Notes under the pieces: model-generated
Databases searched by the model: none
What the model was told of the DNA's origin: nothing
The model's input: only the letters and a program-made list of their open reading frames with translations
Made by a program: the position numbers and the translations under genes
Shown here: one piece after another, positions 12,778-20,699 of the stretch
Layout: each line of letters starts with the position of its first letter
How positions within the stretch are numbered: position 1 is the stretch's first letter
IMG/VR virus record: IMGVR_UViG_3300038309_000033
Location: 1 to 39,777 of that record
Origin: a virus
Length of the DNA: 39,777 nt
Direction: 5' to 3' (one strand)

Positions 12778-15192
12778 ATGATTCCGCAAGAATTGCAGGA
12801 AGTTCGTCAATGGACTTATTCGATTGGAATAGAGGATCTAAAGCGCCCTAAGCACACTCATTATTCTCCTGATGGTAGTTTGTCATTTGTTCAGGCGTAC
12901 AATACGGCTATGCGGGGAGGCCTATCGTTCGGGTTTTACACTACCTCTGAAGACCCTTATATAATAGGGGACATTGATCATATAGACGATCCGGAGGACC
13001 CTTCTACGCTTCCCCCGGCCCTTACGGATTTGCTAATAAACAAGGGGTTGTATTGTGAAGTATCCCCGTCGGGGGAAGGGCTACGATTTGTAGGTAAACT
13101 ACCAAGGGTGGAGGATAAAGAGCAGCTACGCGGCAAGATCTTCTACACCCGGTTCCCCTTGGAGAACAAGCGGGAGGCTCAGATAAATATAGGCCCTCCT
13201 TGGTTACGATTTACCGGAAACGCTACGTCTTACAGTGAGGATACCATCCCTGAGATTTCACTTGCTGAATTAGACGAAGTGTTTGCACTTAAATACGTGG
13301 ATGGAGGGGCGGAGGTAATAGACATGCCCGGACAAGGGGTTCCACGTGGAACCCCTACCGAGGCTAACGAAAAGCTTCCGTCTTTACAAGAGGTAATAAG
13401 AGCACTCCGTTCTATTCCATTGGACAAGAATCCGAGAGTCAAGAGAGCCTACGAGTCGGTTTTACAGGAGACGTATTCTCATTATAACTTTTGGCTTAGG
13501 ATAATAATGTCAGTTCACGACTACGCCAGTAGGACGGGAACTAAAATGGAATGCTTACAGGAGATAGTGGCCTGGTCTCGATCCGACGAAGAGAGCTTTA
13601 AAAGTGAGGAAGATGTAATAATAAAGTGGCAATCTCTTTCTGAAAGGGAGGATAAGGTTAGCTATCATACAGTATTCGCTGTGGCCCACAATAACCGGAT
13701 TAATTGGCCTAAGCCTAAGCCGTTGTCGAAAGCTCAAAAAGCCACCGGGATGACCGACATCCAGCCTATGAATACAGAGTACGTAAACTTTAAAGCATTA
13801 GTGGACTTCTATAATTTAATTTTATATCGAGACTCTCATGCTCACGCGAAAATGTATTTGTCTGGAGATTCGGATATACTTAATCGGTATTTCACTTCTA
13901 TGGATGTAAATCTATACTATGAGGAATACTTAGGCATATTCGTAGAATCTTCCCTGGTATCTGCGTTTCACATAATGGCGCAGGACGAGGGGTTCATAGG
14001 AGCCACTCATTCCCAAATTCAACAACATATAAGGAACTGGAGGTTTCAAATGGAGTATGAAGTAGACTTAGTAAAGAAATACTTCGATACCCCCTATTCA
14101 GAGTTGCCGGAGTCTTACCAGGATAACAAGGAGTTTTATCATACGAGTACGGTGGAGCGGATGTTCAGCAGCCTGGAGTTAGACTATCTAACTGCGGACC
14201 CGGACAAAGAAAGGGCACTTTACTTTAAGTACTACAAATCATGGCTCATGGGGTTTGTTCGGGCACTGTACTGGCCTGATGACCCCCATATGAATAACTG
14301 TGTTCTGCTATTAACGGGGAGAGAACAGATCCGAAAAACGTCCCACTTCAGGTATATGTTACCAAAGTTTATGCGGGAAGAGCGTATTGCGTTTACCACC
14401 CATGGCTTCTCTACTGAGTCAGCTATGCGTGACATCGCTAAACTCTCAGCCGGTAACAGCCTACTGGTGTGGGATGAGATCGAGCAGTACTTAAACGCCG
14501 ACACTGAGTCTAATTTTAAGAAGATAATTGATAATAACCCTCAGAAATTTATTGATAAATACGAGGTAATAGAAACAGTATGCAAGCCTGTTGCTATATA
14601 CGGGGCTACATCCAATAAGCGGGAGTTTAAACTAAGCGATACCGGCAGCCGTCGCCTGTTTCACATCCCGGTTAAATGGGTTAATACGGACCAACTTGAC
14701 CGCATATGCTGGCATAAAATTGTTAATGATCTAAAACATGAGATAGAAATGCACAAGGGGTCGAATCCTCCTTGGTTGTTAACTGACGCGGAACTCAAGT
14801 ACCAAGATTTCCTTCATGGTAGAATAACTGCTCAATCCGGGCTCGAAATTCTTCTACGAGAGATATATAATTTCGAGTCCCCCTGCTTTCTACCACCAAG
14901 GGGGGATGAGATAGAGGGGCTCAAGCCCTTGGAAGACCCCCGATTCTTGTCTACTCGACACATAATTAACGCCATTAATATCCACTCGAATGGGCGGGCT
15001 AATGTTAACAGAGCACATTTGACGAAGATACTGCAAAACCTCTGTGGGCGGTGGACGGATACTAAACTTAAAACGCGTATATTTACTCGGCCTAAGATGC
15101 AGATTACCAAGGGGCAGGCGTTCTATGCCAGTTCTCACCGGCTGTGGGTGCTCCCTGCTTCTAAGAGCCCGTATGACGAGAAAGACTTTTAA
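12778..15192 (+). CDS. Primase-helicase (AEP-like primase fused to VirE/D5-type helicase)
   Basis: 804 residues, start after GGGAGGGGG. Residues 60-110 show the prim-pol signature: IGDIDHIDDP (D65, D67) and SPSGEGLRFVGKL (96-108). The C-terminal half is a VirE/D5-like superfamily 3-type ATPase: P-loop LLLTGREQIRKTS (about 511-523), acidic motif SLLVWDEIEQY and the AIYGATSNKREF...TGSRRLFHIPV element. The P-loop has R where the GK glycine is usual, but lysine and threonine are kept. A perfect parS-like site at 13339-13352 encodes GVPRGTP at about residues 186-192, exactly in the linker between primase and helicase. It probably opens and primes the origin for the phage polymerase. Confidence 0.9.
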   Translation: MIPQELQEVRQWTYSIGIEDLKRPKHTHYSPDGSLSFVQAYNTAMRGGLSFGFYTTSEDPYIIGDIDHIDDPEDPSTLPPALTDLLINKGLYCEVSPSGEGLRFVGKLPRVEDKEQLRGKIFYTRFPLENKREAQINIGPPWLRFTGNATSYSEDTIPEISLAELDEVFALKYVDGGAEVIDMPGQGVPRGTPTEANEKLPSLQEVIRALRSIPLDKNPRVKRAYESVLQETYSHYNFWLRIIMSVHDYASRTGTKMECLQEIVAWSRSDEESFKSEEDVIIKWQSLSEREDKVSYHTVFAVAHNNRINWPKPKPLSKAQKATGMTDIQPMNTEYVNFKALVDFYNLILYRDSHAHAKMYLSGDSDILNRYFTSMDVNLYYEEYLGIFVESSLVSAFHIMAQDEGFIGATHSQIQQHIRNWRFQMEYEVDLVKKYFDTPYSELPESYQDNKEFYHTSTVERMFSSLELDYLTADPDKERALYFKYYKSWLMGFVRALYWPDDPHMNNCVLLLTGREQIRKTSHFRYMLPKFMREERIAFTTHGFSTESAMRDIAKLSAGNSLLVWDEIEQYLNADTESNFKKIIDNNPQKFIDKYEVIETVCKPVAIYGATSNKREFKLSDTGSRRLFHIPVKWVNTDQLDRICWHKIVNDLKHEIEMHKGSNPPWLLTDAELKYQDFLHGRITAQSGLEILLREIYNFESPCFLPPRGDEIEGLKPLEDPRFLSTRHIINAINIHSNGRANVNRAHLTKILQNLCGRWTDTKLKTRIFTRPKMQITKGQAFYASSHRLWVLPASKSPYDEKDF
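13339..13352. repeat. parS-like site 14 (perfect), inside the primase-helicase gene
   Basis: Exact core with GGG/CCC flanks, translated as GVPRGTP in the inter-domain linker. Confidence 0.9.
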
Positions 15193-15198
15193 TCAGGG

Positions 15199-15212
15199 GT
15201 TCCATATGGAAC
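15199..15212. repeat. parS-like site 15 (GTTCCATATGGAAC)
   Basis: The only site with a symmetric CATATG centre. It lies 7 bp after the primase-helicase stop and ahead of the exonuclease gene. Confidence 0.78.
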
Positions 15213-15243
15213 CCTATAATACTTAACAAGGAGGAGAAGTAAG

Positions 15244-15810
15244 ATGATTAAAAAACATTTAATGATGGATTTCGAAACTCTCGGATTAACTGCCAACGCT
15301 CCTATAGTTCAAATAGGGGCGGTGTATTTTGACCCTGATACGGGGCGTACTTATGAAGAGATCAGTATTCAGTTAATCCTGGGGGACGTTCTCGCAGAAG
15401 GATTTACGGTAGAAGCGAGTACCCTCCTATGGTGGATGAGCCAGTCAGAGGAAGCCCGTGGTAGGGTTCTCACTTCGTTTCAGGGGGTGGTGACTGCTCG
15501 AACGGCTGTTTCGAATTTAACTGAGTTTATGAGGGAAGCTGAAGTAGTGTGGAGCCATTTAACCTTGGATGCTATGCTATTAAGCGAATATCAGAATCGG
15601 TTGGGTATCACCCCCTCCATCCCGTATCATAGACACCAGGATTTACGGACTCTCAAAGAATTAGCCGGGCTCGATTTGTCCGACTTCCCTTCTACAGGAG
15701 TAAAACATAACGCTCTTGATGATTGTCATTTTCAAGTTCAGTATTGCGTAGCAGCTCTTAAAGTTCTAAAGGAGAGGAGGGAGTCCTATGAATCTAATGT
15801 CAGTAGTTGA
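15244..15810 (+). CDS. DnaQ-like 3'-5' exonuclease
   Basis: 188 residues, start after AAGGAGGAGAAGTAAG. It matches the Rv2179c-like/DnaQ exonuclease pattern: motif I LMMDFETLGL (D9, E11), motif II around VVWSHLTLDAMLL (the usual D within TLDAMLL) and motif III KHNALDDCHFQ with the HxAxxD histidine and aspartate. LLWWMSQSEEAR (about 60-71) is typical of this subfamily. It likely degrades single-stranded DNA or RNA during replication or host DNA breakdown. The polymerase already has its own exonuclease domain. The gene overlaps the next by 23 bases. Confidence 0.88.
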   Translation: MIKKHLMMDFETLGLTANAPIVQIGAVYFDPDTGRTYEEISIQLILGDVLAEGFTVEASTLLWWMSQSEEARGRVLTSFQGVVTARTAVSNLTEFMREAEVVWSHLTLDAMLLSEYQNRLGITPSIPYHRHQDLRTLKELAGLDLSDFPSTGVKHNALDDCHFQVQYCVAALKVLKERRESYESNVSS

Positions 15811-15994
15811 CCGGTTCGGTTTATGCACTCATTGTAAGTCCGGCCAGATTAAAAAGGTGGTCGATAAGAAGGGTAAGTCATACTGGACGAAAGCATCCGG
15901 TCAGGTATCCGGATGTGCGTGGTTTCCATCGAGACACGTTAGACCGTCTCTATGTGAACGATGCTATGCTCAATGGGAGAAGGGGGAGATATGA
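15788..15994 (+). CDS. Small zinc-finger protein
   Basis: 68 residues, starting inside the end of the exonuclease gene after GAGGAGGGAGTCCT. Two CxxC pairs, CTHC near residue 13 and CERC near residue 56, could bind one zinc, with the middle rich in lysine (KKVVDKKGKSYW) and the motif CAWFPSRHVRPSLC. It is probably a nucleic-acid- or polymerase-binding accessory. The stop overlaps the following start (ATGA), a translationally coupled string of small genes leading to the helicase. Confidence 0.7.
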   Translation: MNLMSVVDRFGLCTHCKSGQIKKVVDKKGKSYWTKASGQVSGCAWFPSRHVRPSLCERCYAQWEKGEI

Positions 15995-16347
15995 AACAAA
16001 AGATGTTGTATAACAAACTCATGGGAGTTAAACAAACCCAAGATTTCCTTACCCAGGGAATACCATATCCAGAATTGCGTTACCGACGAACGGGCAGAAC
16101 CCTAAGTAGGGCGCTGTACACCATAGCCTTGGCCATGCACTACCCCGGTAGGAGTGCTCCTATCCGCGATCATTACCATAACTCTCGTGCTGACCGATTA
16201 CTCGCCCAGACGATCCGAGAGATAATCTCGAAAATGGAGTTAGAGTGCTTTGTTCTCGATGAACAGAATCTTACATTAACGTACGATATCTATGAGATTG
16301 CGGAGTTCGAACTACTGGAGAAGCCTGAGAGTAAGGGGGAGATATGA
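15991..16347 (+). CDS. Hypothetical protein before the helicase
   Basis: 118 residues. Start at 15991 in the ATGA overlap with the zinc-finger gene, with GGGGGAGAT upstream; an in-frame ATG at 15961 would lie well inside the zinc-finger gene. The product is mostly helical with an arginine-rich centre (RYRRTGRTLSRALYTIALAMHYPGRS) and acidic C-terminus. No family is recognised. The end overlaps the helicase start, so it is co-translated with it. Confidence 0.65.
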   Translation: MKQKMLYNKLMGVKQTQDFLTQGIPYPELRYRRTGRTLSRALYTIALAMHYPGRSAPIRDHYHNSRADRLLAQTIREIISKMELECFVLDEQNLTLTYDIYEIAEFELLEKPESKGEI

Positions 16348-17753
16348 GCGCAACTATAGTTCCTTTTGGGCCTCCCCCGAGGGCATTCCAGACTCGCGGA
16401 GCCCAAATGATCGAGAAAAACGGGGCTACCTTTCTCATGTGGGATATGGGCAAAGGAAAGACCCGAGCGTGTATTATGGCGGCTAAACGGATTGGGATTC
16501 CTGTTCTCGTATTGGCCCCGATAAACGCTGCTACAATAACGTGGCCAGATGAGTTAACTAAGTGGGCGCCAGACATGACATACTGCGTACTACACGGGCC
16601 GAACAAGGAGCACTTGGCCAGTAGGGCACACTTATACGATGTGACCATCATTAACTTTGATGGTTTAATCTGGTTTTATAAAATGGTAGAACAGAGGATA
16701 CTCAAGCTTAGAAAGTTCTTCGTAATATGGGATGAGTCCTCTTTACTTAAAGACTCTACTACCAAGAGGTGGGAGATAATGGCGGAGGCCATGCCCATAT
16801 ACAGCCCTTACCGAGTGTGTTTAAGTGGGACTCCGATGCCGACTCATATGGTAGATTTATGGGCTCAGTACTACCTTCTCGATGGTGGCAAACGGTTAAG
16901 TCCGAGCTTCTATTCCTACCGTAATACATACTTTGATTACTCGGGGCCACCTAAGTATAAGACTACCATAAAGGAGGGGGCGGCTCCACTAATCTACAAC
17001 CGTATAGCGGATATTACCGATCGCCTTGGGCCGGAGGATGAGCTATCTTTGCCCGATGTTATGTACAATGACATCCTACTTGAGATGCCGCCAAATGTTC
17101 GCCGACAGTATGAAGAACTGGAAACTGAATTTCTGCTTGAGTTCGGAGACGGAGACGTTATTGCTAACTCTTCAGCTGTACTTACCAGTAAGCTTCGTCA
17201 GTTCAGTCAAGGTGCAGTTTATTTAGAACGAGATCCGGGGGTTCCACGTGGAACCCCTAAGGAATACCGAGTCGTCCACGACATCAAGGCTAAAGCGGTC
17301 AAGTCTATCGTAGAAACCGCGAACGGAAACCCAATCCTGGCCCCGATCCAATTCCGGTTTGAAAAGGCCATGATCGATAAGGAGCTGAAATATGACGTTC
17401 CTATAATTAGTGGGTCCACTTCAGCAGGACAAATGAGACGGTTGGTATCCCAATGGAATGAGGGAGTCCTCCCTTTGTTACTGGTTCATCCGAGATCGGT
17501 AGCAATGTCCCTCAACCTACAATTTGGTGGTCACACCATTCTGTGGGTTGCGCTACCATGGGAGATGGATCTGTACGAGCAATTGATTCGGCGACTCCGC
17601 CGTCCGGGTCAGAAAAACAAGGTAGTTATCAATCGACTTATGTTCAAGAATAGTATTGATATCATAGTGGCGGAGGCCGTTAAGCGTAAGTTCTGGCAAC
17701 AAGAGGACTTATTTGAAGGAATTAAACAACGTAAAGGAAGAGGAGGAATTTGA
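16344..17753 (+). CDS. SNF2-type helicase/translocase
   Basis: 469 residues, start in the ATGA overlap, after GGGGGAGAT. The superfamily 2 motifs are clear: I WDMGKGKTRA (33-42), II VIWDESSLLKDS (DExx), III CLSGTPMPTHMVDLWAQ and VI EQLIRRLRRPGQKN. This is the phage SNF2-like DNA-dependent ATPase commonly found in DUF2800/VRR-NUC replication clusters. It would remodel or unwind replication and recombination intermediates. A perfect parS-like site at 17241-17254 is translated as GVPRGTP (about residues 300-306) between the two RecA-like lobes. Confidence 0.92.
   Translation: MSATIVPFGPPPRAFQTRGAQMIEKNGATFLMWDMGKGKTRACIMAAKRIGIPVLVLAPINAATITWPDELTKWAPDMTYCVLHGPNKEHLASRAHLYDVTIINFDGLIWFYKMVEQRILKLRKFFVIWDESSLLKDSTTKRWEIMAEAMPIYSPYRVCLSGTPMPTHMVDLWAQYYLLDGGKRLSPSFYSYRNTYFDYSGPPKYKTTIKEGAAPLIYNRIADITDRLGPEDELSLPDVMYNDILLEMPPNVRRQYEELETEFLLEFGDGDVIANSSAVLTSKLRQFSQGAVYLERDPGVPRGTPKEYRVVHDIKAKAVKSIVETANGNPILAPIQFRFEKAMIDKELKYDVPIISGSTSAGQMRRLVSQWNEGVLPLLLVHPRSVAMSLNLQFGGHTILWVALPWEMDLYEQLIRRLRRPGQKNKVVINRLMFKNSIDIIVAEAVKRKFWQQEDLFEGIKQRKGRGGI
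17241..17254. repeat. parS-like site 16 (perfect), inside the helicase gene
   Basis: Exact core with GGG/CCC flanks, read as GVPRGTP between the two helicase lobes. Confidence 0.9.
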
Positions 17754-17754
17754 G

Positions 17755-18261
17755 ATGAGTAACAAAATCGACAAGGAGTTGGACACTTGTTTGGGCCACA
17801 TGGTACTTGGAAACGAATATGCCGAACGCGGTTGTGGTACTTGTCCAGAGCATGATGAGTGCGAGCGTCGTACCAAAACGGCTTATTCAAATAAGTTCAT
17901 GGAAGAAGAGTCAGAAAGGTACGAAGCATGTGGAAGAGCGGCGCAAGAGAGGACGCCGCTTGACCCTAAATGGATTGATGAGTGCATGGACATGTGGATT
18001 GGGCCGTGGTTAGCGATTATGATGGCGCGGGACACCGATAGGACGCTACAGCTCATGAACATTATTCGTAAAGCTCTCATAGAACTCTATGAGAAGAATG
18101 ACTTTAATACCACCAATGAGTGGGTAGTTTCCGCTTACAACCGCATGTGGGAGCTTCTAAACACATTTATAACGGCCCGGCTTATTAAGTTGTTTGACGA
18201 GGGCGTTTCTGATGAGTCGCGTATTATCGTTGTGAAACGGGGCGTCGACTTCTCGATCTAA
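17755..18261 (+). CDS. Cysteine-rich hypothetical protein
   Basis: 168 residues; start at 17755 after AGAGGAGGAATTTGAG rather than the upstream in-frame ATG inside the helicase gene. The N-terminus has a cysteine cluster, CGTCPEHDEC (about residues 27-36) plus C at about 11, which could bind a metal. The remainder is helical and acidic. No family is recognised. It is the last rightward gene; its stop codon forms part of the convergent palindromic terminator. Confidence 0.7.
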   Translation: MSNKIDKELDTCLGHMVLGNEYAERGCGTCPEHDECERRTKTAYSNKFMEEESERYEACGRAAQERTPLDPKWIDECMDMWIGPWLAIMMARDTDRTLQLMNIIRKALIELYEKNDFNTTNEWVVSAYNRMWELLNTFITARLIKLFDEGVSDESRIIVVKRGVDFSI

Positions 18262-18298
18262 ATAAAAAGGGGTTCCATGTGGAACCCCTTTTTATTTA
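18259..18298. terminator. Bidirectional terminator built around a parS-like site
   Basis: A 40-nt palindrome with one central mismatch fills the whole gap between the two convergent stop codons. A-rich and T-rich outer arms (AAAAA and TTTTT) flank GGGG and CCCC, so transcripts from either side end in a strong stem plus U-tract. Confidence 0.88.
18272..18285. repeat. parS-like site 17 (GTTCCATGTGGAAC), in the terminator
   Basis: CATGTG-centre version at the heart of the convergent terminator, where the two transcription arms meet. Confidence 0.88.
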
Positions 18299-18299
18299 T

Positions 18300-20465
18300 T
18301 TAATACAGCACTTGTTGTACTTTCCCATATACCCGCAAGGTACTGGCCCCAGTAGCCGTAACTGAGTAGTTTATGTCCCCATTTGTATCGGCTAATACGA
18401 CTCCTGAATCTGTGAGCCTCGAGCTATTGGGATGCGAACTAAGCACTACCCCGACAGTCCTCTGGGTTACAAGAGCCCCCGACCCATCGTAAAACGCAAA
18501 CTCCGCCGTGCCTGACGCCGAGCCGGAGTCTCTTGCCTCGACCTTAATAAAGTATCCCAAAGGAGGTAGCATGGCGTTCCAAGGGGTCAGTTCAGCGGAC
18601 ATATCAACGGTACCCGTTCCCGTTGAATAAGCCGTGTTGTTAAAGTCGGTTAGAACCCCCTCTCCTATCATGGAAAGGTTAACCGTGTAGGGAAACATCC
18701 TTATTTCCCTTCTATCGCATGCATAAGTAATTGATCCTGATCCATAGAAGTAGTTATCTCCTATGTCGATATTTTCACAGTCAGCGTCTAATACCAACCA
18801 TCCGTTGGTATAGGAGCACACGCATCTATTCCCCTCAAATATGAGGGAATTAATGTGCTCTAACGTAGCTATTCTTGCAGTTATACCACCAAACCCGCAG
18901 TCCCTTATAGACAACTTTTGTAGTTCGACCCCATTAGGGTTAGTAATAGATATATAGTCCCCCGTGGTCCCCTGTTCGAAATCACAATTATCGATATTAA
19001 AGTCCAAACTCGGGACGGAGGGTGATACGCCGGTAGTAGCTACTATACTATTTACTCCTGTAAAACTACAATTCCTCAAGCTCAACTGGTTTATGGTACT
19101 ATCAATCTTTATCCCGGATGTCCCGTGAATGCTTAACGCGCATCTGTTATACGTTAAGTTTTGAGGATTGCTTTTGTTTGTGTAAAAATCTGGTGTCCAT
19201 ACGTGGTATTTATTTGAGAACGCTGAGATATCTGAGATATCAAAAGCTGTCTCGGCACTATTCTCGATGAAGCTGCTACCGAAACCAGTGCCCCTGACAT
19301 CCTTCAAAGCGCCGATTTTAAGATCCCGAATGAGGATACCGGTATTAGTATTAGACGCGTAGCCTGTTGTGTTTATAAAATACCCACCCGACCAGTAAAT
19401 TCTCGATTTACTGCCTGATTGATCTGGTTGAGCGCCGCTATTTAACGTAATGGTCACAGCGTTGGTACTATTTTGACGAAACGTTGCGTTATACGCATAC
19501 ACGGTCAGACCATCAGTATTAAAAGAAAAACCCCCCTCAATGTCATAAAGACCTGGAGGAACTACTGCTACGGCGTAACCGTTATAATACGTTACCAAAT
19601 TCGCCCATGCTTGGAAAGCTACGGTGTTTAATGCTGCGGTACCAGATGAACTTGTACCAAACCAAGATGATAGTAACACCCCATCCGTCTGCCTAATCCA
19701 CCCGCCACCGGCTCCCGTTGGGTCGGAGGGAAAAGGAACATATACCCCGTGCTGAGTATCAACTGTGACTTCTGTACTAATATCATCTGAGGTTGCGATG
19801 AATACTCCTTGACCCCCATCGTCCTCGGTGATCCTACCTTTAATGTAAATGGCCTCCTTCTCAAACGCGGCTTCTCGATTTAGCAGAGCAGCTAATGAAT
19901 TTTCAAAACCATTAAAACGTTCGAGTATCTCTTCATTAGTAGATGTTCGAATCCTCTTAGCGCCGGGGTCCCAAATCCAATACTCCCCCGCTCTATAGTC
20001 CGGTAGGGTCCAATTGATATCAGGGTCTACATCAATCGGAGCAATCGTAGTTCGGTTCATTCGCTCTTTAATCTGCTGAATTAAGAACGTGAGTTTATCC
20101 AGTGCTTTTTCGTGAGCTGCTGCAGGAAATCTACCATATGCCGGATACGCAGTTAATTGGGTGGCGTCTACCTCTCTAATAAGAGTAAGTTTTTCTATAC
20201 TCGCGACAGGCGCGGTGTCAAAAATTACGGAGCCCCCCAAATCACTTCCTACTCCAGTAACAGAGTACCCTCCCGTCACTACAACTCCATCCTCATAAAC
20301 TACCAAATCGTTGGCAAAGTCTACCCTAAAATCGTATGTAAATTCTAACACCAGCCCGTCCGGATCGTAGTCCGCTCTGTTGGTATCACTATCCACTGTA
20401 CCGTACGCCGCGCTAACGAGGGCCACCAAAAATATCCCGATAAAACCGCTTATCCATTTTTTCAT
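18300..20465 (-). CDS. Tail spike / tail fibre with T7-fibre-like N-terminus and signal peptide
   Basis: 721 residues, start at 20465 after AAAGGAATT. Residues about 23-160 fit the virion-attachment domain of phage tail fibres and spikes (TNRADYDPDG-FEFTYDFRV, YSVTGVGSDLGGSVIF, LTLIREV, KALDKLTFLIQQIKERM). The middle is a right-handed beta-helix-like region of short strands (GGYFINTTG, LRNCSFTGVNS, IRDCGFGG) expected to bind or cut host surface polysaccharide. The end is a compact beta domain. Unusually, residues 1-22 (MKKWISGFIGIFLVALVSAA) form a classical Sec signal peptide, not expected for a virion protein. It is the last gene of the leftward operon. Confidence 0.85.
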   Translation of the reverse strand: MKKWISGFIGIFLVALVSAAYGTVDSDTNRADYDPDGLVLEFTYDFRVDFANDLVVYEDGVVVTGGYSVTGVGSDLGGSVIFDTAPVASIEKLTLIREVDATQLTAYPAYGRFPAAAHEKALDKLTFLIQQIKERMNRTTIAPIDVDPDINWTLPDYRAGEYWIWDPGAKRIRTSTNEEILERFNGFENSLAALLNREAAFEKEAIYIKGRITEDDGGQGVFIATSDDISTEVTVDTQHGVYVPFPSDPTGAGGGWIRQTDGVLLSSWFGTSSSGTAALNTVAFQAWANLVTYYNGYAVAVVPPGLYDIEGGFSFNTDGLTVYAYNATFRQNSTNAVTITLNSGAQPDQSGSKSRIYWSGGYFINTTGYASNTNTGILIRDLKIGALKDVRGTGFGSSFIENSAETAFDISDISAFSNKYHVWTPDFYTNKSNPQNLTYNRCALSIHGTSGIKIDSTINQLSLRNCSFTGVNSIVATTGVSPSVPSLDFNIDNCDFEQGTTGDYISITNPNGVELQKLSIRDCGFGGITARIATLEHINSLIFEGNRCVCSYTNGWLVLDADCENIDIGDNYFYGSGSITYACDRREIRMFPYTVNLSMIGEGVLTDFNNTAYSTGTGTVDMSAELTPWNAMLPPLGYFIKVEARDSGSASGTAEFAFYDGSGALVTQRTVGVVLSSHPNSSRLTDSGVVLADTNGDINYSVTATGASTLRVYGKVQQVLY

Positions 20466-20487
20466 TTTTAATTCCTTTCGGACAGGG

Positions 20488-20501
20488 GTTCCACGTGGAA
20501 C
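20488..20501. repeat. parS-like site 18 (perfect core)
   Basis: Exact core with GGG/CCC flanks, between the holin-like gene and the spike start at 20465. Confidence 0.9.
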
Positions 20502-20511
20502 CCCTTCCCCT

Positions 20512-20688
20512 TTAGCGTTTTGTGGTCTTGGTTCCTACCAATCCTATAACATCCAAAAGCATCACCAACTTACCCACGAAGTTATCGTCAACTTCCGTAG
20601 GCGTCAGTTTGGCGAGTACCTTGGCCGTTGCAATTACTGCTACTACAGCGTTGACTATTCCTTGCCAGTGCTCAATTACCCATTCCAT
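20512..20688 (-). CDS. Small membrane protein, holin candidate
   Basis: 58 residues, start at 20688 after AGGAGGCCGTAT. The sequence MEWVIEHWQGIVNAVVAVIATAKVLAKLTP followed by TEVDDNFVGKLVMLLDVIGLVG has one clear hydrophobic helix (about 8-28) and a second amphipathic or hydrophobic one (about 38-53). The helix, then LTPTxxDDxFVxKL, then helix layout recalls short unnamed phage membrane peptides usually placed with late genes and suspected to be holins. Its position between the internal virion proteins and the spike fits a lysis gene. Confidence 0.65.
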   Translation of the reverse strand: MEWVIEHWQGIVNAVVAVIATAKVLAKLTPTEVDDNFVGKLVMLLDVIGLVGTKTTKR

Positions 20689-20699
20689 ATACGGCCTCC

